Shown here: in pieces, positions 40,571 through 44,901 of the stretch
Layout: each line of letters begins with the position of its first letter
How positions within the stretch are numbered: position 1 is the stretch's first letter
Source of the DNA: a virus
IMG/VR virus record: IMGVR_UViG_3300010883_027301
Coordinates: 1-44,901 of that record
Direction: 5' to 3' (one strand)
DNA: 44,901 bases
The notes under the pieces: generated by a model
The model's input: only the letters and a program-made list of their open reading frames with translations
Database searches by the model: none
Told to the model about the DNA's origin: nothing
Position numbers and translations under genes: made by a program

Positions 40571-40972
40571 ATGAGACCGTCTTGGGATGAAATTTGGCTG
40601 GAGTTTGCTCATTCAATAGCTAAGCGTTCTTATGATCCAAGGTTTAGAGTTGGAGCAGTTGTTGTAACAGAAGACAATAGCCAAGTTTTAGCAGTTGGAT
40701 ACAATGGAAATTATTCTGGCGGACCTAATGAAGTAGAATCAGAAATTCCAGGTGAATCTGGAATGCTGCATGCAGAAATTAATGCACTACTAAAGATGGA
40801 TTATAATAACCCTAAGAAGAAAAAGCTTTATTTAACTCTTTCTCCTTGTAAGATGTGCGCAAAGGCTATAATTAATAGCGGGATTAATGAAGTAGTCTAT
40901 GCTGAGTCTTATAGGGACCTTTCTGGGATAAATCTTTTAAAAGAGTGTGGTATATCAGTAAGACACCTTTGA
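40571..40972 (+). CDS. dCMP deaminase
   Basis: The zinc site is complete: MLHAEINAL carries H67 and E69, and LSPCKMC carries C93 and C96. RVGAVVV and GYNGNYSGGPNE match the substrate loop of deoxycytidylate deaminases. At 133 residues it is a compact form. It turns dCMP into dUMP and would compete with a dCMP hydroxymethylase for the same substrate, so the balance of the two pools is a point of control. It closes the nucleotide gene run; a candidate promoter follows at 40969. Confidence 0.9.
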   Translation: MRPSWDEIWLEFAHSIAKRSYDPRFRVGAVVVTEDNSQVLAVGYNGNYSGGPNEVESEIPGESGMLHAEINALLKMDYNNPKKKKLYLTLSPCKMCAKAIINSGINEVVYAESYRDLSGINLLKECGISVRHL

Positions 40973-40995
40973 CTCAGAACTTAATATGTAATAAT
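40969..40995 (+). promoter_or_regulatory. Candidate promoter before the second virion module
   Basis: TTGACT (40969-40974) resembles a -35 and TGTAATAAT (40987-40995) resembles an extended -10, with 15 bases between TTGACT and AATAAT. The spacing is short. It precedes the ATG at 41022 by 26 bases and fits a change from metabolic to structural genes. Confidence 0.4.
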
Positions 40996-41021
40996 GAACT
41001 GTAAGCAATGAGGTTAATACA

Positions 41022-43007
41022 ATGTCACAAATGACCATGAGAGAAAGATTAGATCTCTTCGCGAAGTGCGGAGCTTTCGGAGATTTAGAAGATTTAATGC
41101 TTCAAGAGTCTAATCTTTCTTTTTTATTAGTAGAACAATTAGAAAATGAAGATGTTCAAAAACTTAGAGCTTCTATTGCTGCTACTATTGGAGTTTTAGA
41201 TGATGTTAAAGGAAAGATTGGAACGTCTTTTCCTTCTTTAGGGACTTACTTAGATAAAAACAAGCTCGCGCTTTCGAAAGCTGAAGAACTAGCTTCTAAA
41301 ATAGATCTTTCAGACCCCAAAGGGTTAAAAGGTTTTCTCGGAAGCATGTTTGGTGATAAAGTAGATATAGGCAGAGCTCTTCAGGGAGTTTTAGAAATAG
41401 AATCTAAAGCTAATCAATCTCTAAATACTTTTAAATCAGCTATACCACTAATAGCAAGAAACCTAAAGGGTAAACTTGAAAGAGAGACAAAATTATCTCA
41501 AATCCCAGCTGATGTAGGAATTACTTCTGACCAACTCCGAGGCGGCGTAACTAAAGCATTTGGCTCCGCTGGTAAAAAAGGTATGTTTGCAAAAATGGCA
41601 GGCTTTTTTAAAGGCAAAGCCGCAAAAATACCTGGTGCAGAAGATCCAGGAGAATTTCCTTCCGATTCTTTTGCTGATGAACTACTAGAGTTAACTTATG
41701 GAGATTTAGAAGATTTAGTTTCTGCTGTTGAAGCAGTAAACCTTCCAGAGCCAGCTCAAGACGCAATAGAAGATGTAAATGCCGCTGCCCAAGAAGCTGA
41801 AGGATCTGATGATCCTTTGGCTGGAACTCCTGCTGAAGCTGATACTGGAGAAGAGTCCAAAGATGAAAAAACTAAAGAAGCAGAAACAGTCAGCACTACT
41901 AAAAATAATTTAGTTAAGAAAGCAACTGATGTAGCAGGAAAACCTGGCGGTTTAATTATTTCTAAGTTGATTGATATGGGCACTTTAAAAGATGCCGGTC
42001 TTGAAATAGCTGAAGAGTCATTTTATAGAAAAGAGCTAACTAATTTGCTTTTTGAACAAATCAAAATTTCTCACGAAAAATATCAAGCAGCTGTAGATGC
42101 TGTTGCAGAAGAAGATGAAACGGCATTCGAAGACGTTGATTTAGACGATGTTAGAGAAAAATTAGGATCACTTGATGACCCAGCGCTAGATATAGAAGCT
42201 AAAAAGATTAATCCGAAAGATTTATCTGATAAAGCTTATAGACAAAGTAGTCTTGTCGTAACGATGGATGGAAAAAAAATAGCGGATGGTCGACCTTCGC
42301 AAATTGCAGACATGCTTTCAATGGAGTTAACTAAGGATGAAGATCTTCAGCAAGATTTTGCTGAAGATGCAGAAGTTGAAGTTGTTGGAGGAGGGGGTTT
42401 AAAAATTCCATTTACAGAAATGGAAGACTTAGTTGCTAGAATAAACAAAAATTTAGAAGCGGGAAAATACGGAGAAACAAGCTTTAAATTAGGCGCTAGT
42501 AATGATAGCGCAGATTCAGATGCAGATGACGTTGGTGCTGCTCTAGAAAAAGCAGTAGCTGATGTTTCTGGTGAAGCTGAAGCTCCAGCAGTAGCTATTG
42601 GACATGCTTTAGATGGCTGGCATTCTAGTCTCTCGCAATCTGCTCAAAGCGTACTAAAAGCTAAAGGGCGATTTGATGGTCTTAAAACTTCAGTAGATAC
42701 TTCTTTATCTAATGCAGCAAGTGCTATTGCTGGAGAGGTACAAAAGGCAGTTGATTCATGGTGGAAAGAGCATGAAGAAACTTTAGTTAAAAGCAAAAAG
42801 TTTAGTAAAACCAATGGCCAAACTTTAAGAGCAGAGATTCCAAAAATAGCCGCAGCAATGCTCCAACAAAAATCAGAAAATAAGTTTCCAATAACAAAAT
42901 CTACCATCCGCCGTGTAACTAATAAATACTTGGATAAAAAATACTTTTCAAATAATTTAATCCAAGAATCATCTCGGTGGAAAACTCTTGCAGGGATTGA
43001 AAAATGA
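41022..43007 (+). CDS. Large acidic virion/prohead-core-like protein with repeated LxEQ sites
   Basis: 661 residues, Ala/Asp/Glu/Lys-rich and mostly helical, with no membrane segment. Candidate (I/L)-x-E sites include LQE at 27-29, LVEQ at 36-39, LLFEQ near residue 342 and LIQES near 648. A Ser/Glu/Asp-rich linker lies near residues 255-290 and a Gly/Lys-rich basic patch near 190-210. The Trp-bearing KWKT-type C-terminus follows the last site. Composition and repeated sites are like scaffold or internal proteins that are cut during head maturation. It leads a four-gene virion cluster. No known family was recognised. Confidence 0.55.
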   Translation: MSQMTMRERLDLFAKCGAFGDLEDLMLQESNLSFLLVEQLENEDVQKLRASIAATIGVLDDVKGKIGTSFPSLGTYLDKNKLALSKAEELASKIDLSDPKGLKGFLGSMFGDKVDIGRALQGVLEIESKANQSLNTFKSAIPLIARNLKGKLERETKLSQIPADVGITSDQLRGGVTKAFGSAGKKGMFAKMAGFFKGKAAKIPGAEDPGEFPSDSFADELLELTYGDLEDLVSAVEAVNLPEPAQDAIEDVNAAAQEAEGSDDPLAGTPAEADTGEESKDEKTKEAETVSTTKNNLVKKATDVAGKPGGLIISKLIDMGTLKDAGLEIAEESFYRKELTNLLFEQIKISHEKYQAAVDAVAEEDETAFEDVDLDDVREKLGSLDDPALDIEAKKINPKDLSDKAYRQSSLVVTMDGKKIADGRPSQIADMLSMELTKDEDLQQDFAEDAEVEVVGGGGLKIPFTEMEDLVARINKNLEAGKYGETSFKLGASNDSADSDADDVGAALEKAVADVSGEAEAPAVAIGHALDGWHSSLSQSAQSVLKAKGRFDGLKTSVDTSLSNAASAIAGEVQKAVDSWWKEHEETLVKSKKFSKTNGQTLRAEIPKIAAAMLQQKSENKFPITKSTIRRVTNKYLDKKYFSNNLIQESSRWKTLAGIEK

Positions 43008-43375
43008 AAATTGAAAAGATTGCTAATAAATTATTTTATGAAAGATACAAGAACAGACTTCTAGAAGCTATTTCTGAAGTAGATGTAATGGATGGTCGTG
43101 GAAACATTATAATATCTAAAGATTTAAAAGTTAGGCACATGGATTCTGGATTTGAGTATACAGTAGATGATGTGATAGATGATAATGGAAATATTAGCGT
43201 AGTGCTTAGAGATCCAGCAGTGCCCAGGATAGAAGATCCTCCTGGGGATGAAACTCTGCTTGGGGCTCCACCATCTTCTGATTTTCTTCACGAAGATGAT
43301 GACGAACAAGTTGAAGAAGAGACAATATTCGTAATAGATCAAAGCGAATTTGAAAAGGAATATGAGATAAAATGA
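43004..43375 (+). CDS. Acidic small virion-module protein, unknown function
   Basis: 123 residues. The N-terminus KLFYERYKNRLLEAISE is an amphipathic helix with an L-L-E site like its neighbours. The middle is a small beta-rich unit and the C-terminus a strongly acidic tail (HEDDDEQVEEE). It overlaps the upstream gene by 4 bases and the downstream gene by 4 bases (ATGA), so the three are translationally coupled. No family was recognised. Confidence 0.55.
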   Translation: MKIEKIANKLFYERYKNRLLEAISEVDVMDGRGNIIISKDLKVRHMDSGFEYTVDDVIDDNGNISVVLRDPAVPRIEDPPGDETLLGAPPSSDFLHEDDDEQVEEETIFVIDQSEFEKEYEIK

Positions 43376-44058
43376 AAGATTTAGAAAAAAATTTACAAGT
43401 TCAAATACGTTCAGATCTTGGACTAGAAGACAAAAAACTTTCCGAAGCTTATGTTACACAAGCTAAGAAATTTAATTTATCTACTGAGCTTTTAAGTTCC
43501 AAAACTAAAAAAGTTCAACAGGAAATGCTTAATGGATATGTTGAGACACTCAATCATGTTGCAGCTTCTTTAGACACTGCCGATAGAGACCAAGCAAATT
43601 CTGATTCTTCAAAGTTTAGATCTTTAAAAATAGATGAATCTTATAATTTAAATGGCGCTTTTCTTTTTGGAATGCATTTCGAAAATATTTCAGACCCTCA
43701 ATCTCAAGTTGCAATGGATTCTTTAGTTTTTATGAGACTAGAAAGAGACTTTGGAACCTTTGACGCATGGCAAAAAGACTTTATTGCTTGCGCTCTTTCT
43801 TCTCGGTCTGGCTGGGTAGTCACTGTATATAATGGATTTTTAAACAGATATATAAATTGCACTGTGGATTCGAATGATATTAGTCTTCAGATTAATGCAT
43901 ATCCAGTTTTAGTATTGAGTATGCATCCTGAGTCTTATGTTAGAGATTATCTAGAAGACAAAAAAGCTTACGTTTATGCTATGATGCAAGAGTTTAACTG
44001 GGGAGTAATAGAAGACAGATTTAAGAAATCTGATAAGATTAGTAGGATACTTCGATGA
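43372..44058 (+). CDS. Degenerate Fe/Mn superoxide dismutase-fold protein in virion operon
   Basis: The layout follows Fe/Mn-SOD: LNGYVETLN (53-61), MHFENIS (101-107), RDFGTFDAWQKDF (125-137), SGWVV (146-150), PVLVLSMHPESYVRDY (178-193) and FNWGVIEDRF (208-217). The last two match the conserved DVWEHAYYLDY and NW-x-x-x-x-R segments. The metal ligands are lost by eye. The DVWEH motif reads SMHPE (Asp to Ser, His to Glu), the N-terminal HH pair is ML and the middle His is replaced. The fold is therefore retained without the active site, pointing to a structural or binding role. It lies between acidic virion genes, overlapping both by 4 bases. Confidence 0.65.
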   Translation: MKDLEKNLQVQIRSDLGLEDKKLSEAYVTQAKKFNLSTELLSSKTKKVQQEMLNGYVETLNHVAASLDTADRDQANSDSSKFRSLKIDESYNLNGAFLFGMHFENISDPQSQVAMDSLVFMRLERDFGTFDAWQKDFIACALSSRSGWVVTVYNGFLNRYINCTVDSNDISLQINAYPVLVLSMHPESYVRDYLEDKKAYVYAMMQEFNWGVIEDRFKKSDKISRILR

Positions 44059-44720
44059 AAAGAGACGATTACAAAAAATATTTTAGAAAATATTACTCTA
44101 ATACGCTTATTCAAGAGCAAGACGAATTATTCGGAGATGAAGATTCAGCTGATGATGAAGCGGCTGACGAAGAAGGCGATACTGAAACTGAAGAAGAAGC
44201 TCCAGAAGAAGAAGCTTCAGAAGAAGATCCAGAAGAAGAAAAGGTTGAAATAGAAGCTGGAGATGAAGTACGACTTGGCAAACCTTTTGAGGCTCAGATA
44301 GACTCTATACTCGGTGATTTTGAAATAGATGCTCTTAAAAGCGCTCAAATAAATACTGAAAATGAAGTTGCAGTAGAGTCTAAATGGTGGAAGAAATCTC
44401 TTTCTAGCGTTTTATTAGAACAAGAAGAAATAACTACTGAAGCAGATATAGATATCGACATATTTGCTTCAGACGTAGCTAGATTTATTGGCAACTATGA
44501 TACTCTTCTTGATATGGAGTCTATAATATACAATAAAGCTAAAGAGCTTTTAAGCACTAAATACGGAGACGAAGTAGCTCTTGCATTTGAAGAAATATTA
44601 AAGAGCCGCCACAGTATTGATTTGTCACCAGCAGTAGATGGAAAAGCAGTTTCTAGCACTGAAGATATTCAAGTGCCGCTAGCCGTAGGATCTTCAGGTG
44701 CTGCAGCTGATGCTTCATGA
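44055..44720 (+). CDS. Acidic virion-core/scaffold-like protein with LxEQ sites
   Basis: 221 residues. The N-terminus KKYFRKYYSNTLIQEQ carries an I-Q-E site at 19-21, and a second L-L-E-Q lies at 120-123 after a KWWKKSL stretch. Between them is a highly acidic low-complexity region (about residues 24-66). The C-terminal 90 residues are helical (EADIDIDIFASDVARFIGNY). Site spacing suggests release of the acidic segment by a prohead protease, as for T4 core proteins. This is inference. ATGA overlap with the SOD-like gene. Confidence 0.55.
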   Translation: MKRDDYKKYFRKYYSNTLIQEQDELFGDEDSADDEAADEEGDTETEEEAPEEEASEEDPEEEKVEIEAGDEVRLGKPFEAQIDSILGDFEIDALKSAQINTENEVAVESKWWKKSLSSVLLEQEEITTEADIDIDIFASDVARFIGNYDTLLDMESIIYNKAKELLSTKYGDEVALAFEEILKSRHSIDLSPAVDGKAVSSTEDIQVPLAVGSSGAAADAS

Positions 44721-44901
44721 CGAGCCGCTTTCAAACTAGGAAATCTGTTCACGTTAACCTTAGTACAGGAGTACACGCAGAATTCAGGATGGAGCTTTTT
44801 AAGAGAGGTTTATCCATGCAGGAAGTGTTTGAACATTTAGCTTGTTCGATAACTAGCGGAGATTCTTATTTAACTAATCTTTTAGACGTTCTTGAATATA
44901 A
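44717..44901 (+). CDS. Partial gene: probable ribbon-helix-helix-type protein (3' end outside window)
   Basis: ATG 44717 overlaps the upstream stop by 4 bases, and the frame stays open to the last base (61 codons seen). The N-terminal KSVHVNLSTGVHAEFRMELF followed by GLSMQEVFEHLA has the strand-helix-helix pattern of ribbon-helix-helix DNA-binding proteins. Such small proteins act as transcriptional repressors or partner proteins in large phages. The truncated C-terminus limits certainty. Confidence 0.6.
   Translation, partial: MTSRFQTRKSVHVNLSTGVHAEFRMELFKRGLSMQEVFEHLACSITSGDSYLTNLLDVLEY

Noticed and set aside
43372-44058. Active superoxide dismutase acting as an antioxidant gene
   Set aside because: The metal ligands are missing in the aligned motifs, and the gene sits in a structural operon.
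1-44901. CRISPR arrays, tRNA genes and insertion sequences
   Set aside because: No regular direct repeats, cloverleaf-like segments or transposase motifs were noticed. A tRNA scan was not possible here.

Overview
This window is a contiguous piece of a large, AT-rich, tailed double-stranded DNA phage genome, probably a myovirus with T4-like replication functions. Genes are tightly packed and often overlap by 1-16 bases. All run on the + strand except one. No tRNA, CRISPR array, IS element, transposase or integrase was recognised by eye, and no gene-free stretch exceeds about 130 bases. The many marine-type auxiliary genes (class II ribonucleotide reductase, Fe-S assembly proteins, ClpP, Nei, DnaE-type polymerase) suggest a phage of a Gram-negative, probably aquatic, bacterium. 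The host cannot be named from sequence alone.

Layout. (1) 1-8885: virion genes. These are the C-terminal part of a repeat-rich tape-measure-like protein, a small acidic protein, two very large tail/baseplate-like proteins and a LysM tail protein. (2) 8918-11404: a compact family A DNA polymerase-like protein, a candidate virion protein with a short processing-site-like leader, and an unknown protein. (3) 11493-16013: the replication/recombination core: gp32-type ssDNA-binding protein followed by a strong terminator, UvsX/RecA recombinase, a FEN-type 5' nuclease and a DnaB/gp41 helicase. (4) 16015-20069: class II ribonucleotide reductase followed by an IscU, Nfu, IscA-type Fe-S cassette and a ClpP-like protease. 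(5) 20102-24581: endolysin, hotdog acyl-CoA thioesterase, a coiled-coil/TM protein that may belong to lysis, a zincless-finger Nei/Fpg glycosylase, a J-domain protein and small unknowns. (6) 24578-25312: a lone minus-strand HAD phosphatase. (7) 25372-29321: a small leader-bearing protein and a family C (DnaE-type) DNA polymerase. (8) 29365-40972: nucleotide metabolism mixed with modification and sugar genes: a dCMP hydroxymethylase-like ThyA homologue, a MazG-like protein, dUTPase, thymidine kinase, dCMP deaminase, SGNH hydrolase, inositol-phosphate synthase, FkbM methyltransferase, small HAD, a protein resembling the amino-acid:DNA-transferase/alpha-glutamyl-putrescinyl-thymine pyrophosphorylase helical fold, a cytosine-C5-methyltransferase-like protein, an NAD-dependent epimerase, cupin, DHH phosphoesterase and another methyltransferase. 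(9) 41022-44901: a second virion module of acidic proteins with repeated [I/L]-x-E-Q sites, plus a protein with a degenerate Fe/Mn superoxide dismutase fold.

The most interesting leads are four. First, a three-gene Fe-S assembly cassette without a desulfurase, whose IscU keeps the HscA-binding LPPVK motif. Second, an apparent DNA-hypermodification island that combines a gp42-like dCMP hydroxymethylase, a transferase-like/C5-MTase-like gene pair and an inositol-phosphate synthase. Third, a metal-ligand-free SOD fold inside a virion operon. Fourth, a family of [I/L]-x-E-Q sites that look like prohead-protease or capsid-targeting leaders. All functions are read from motifs remembered from protein families. 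No database search was run.
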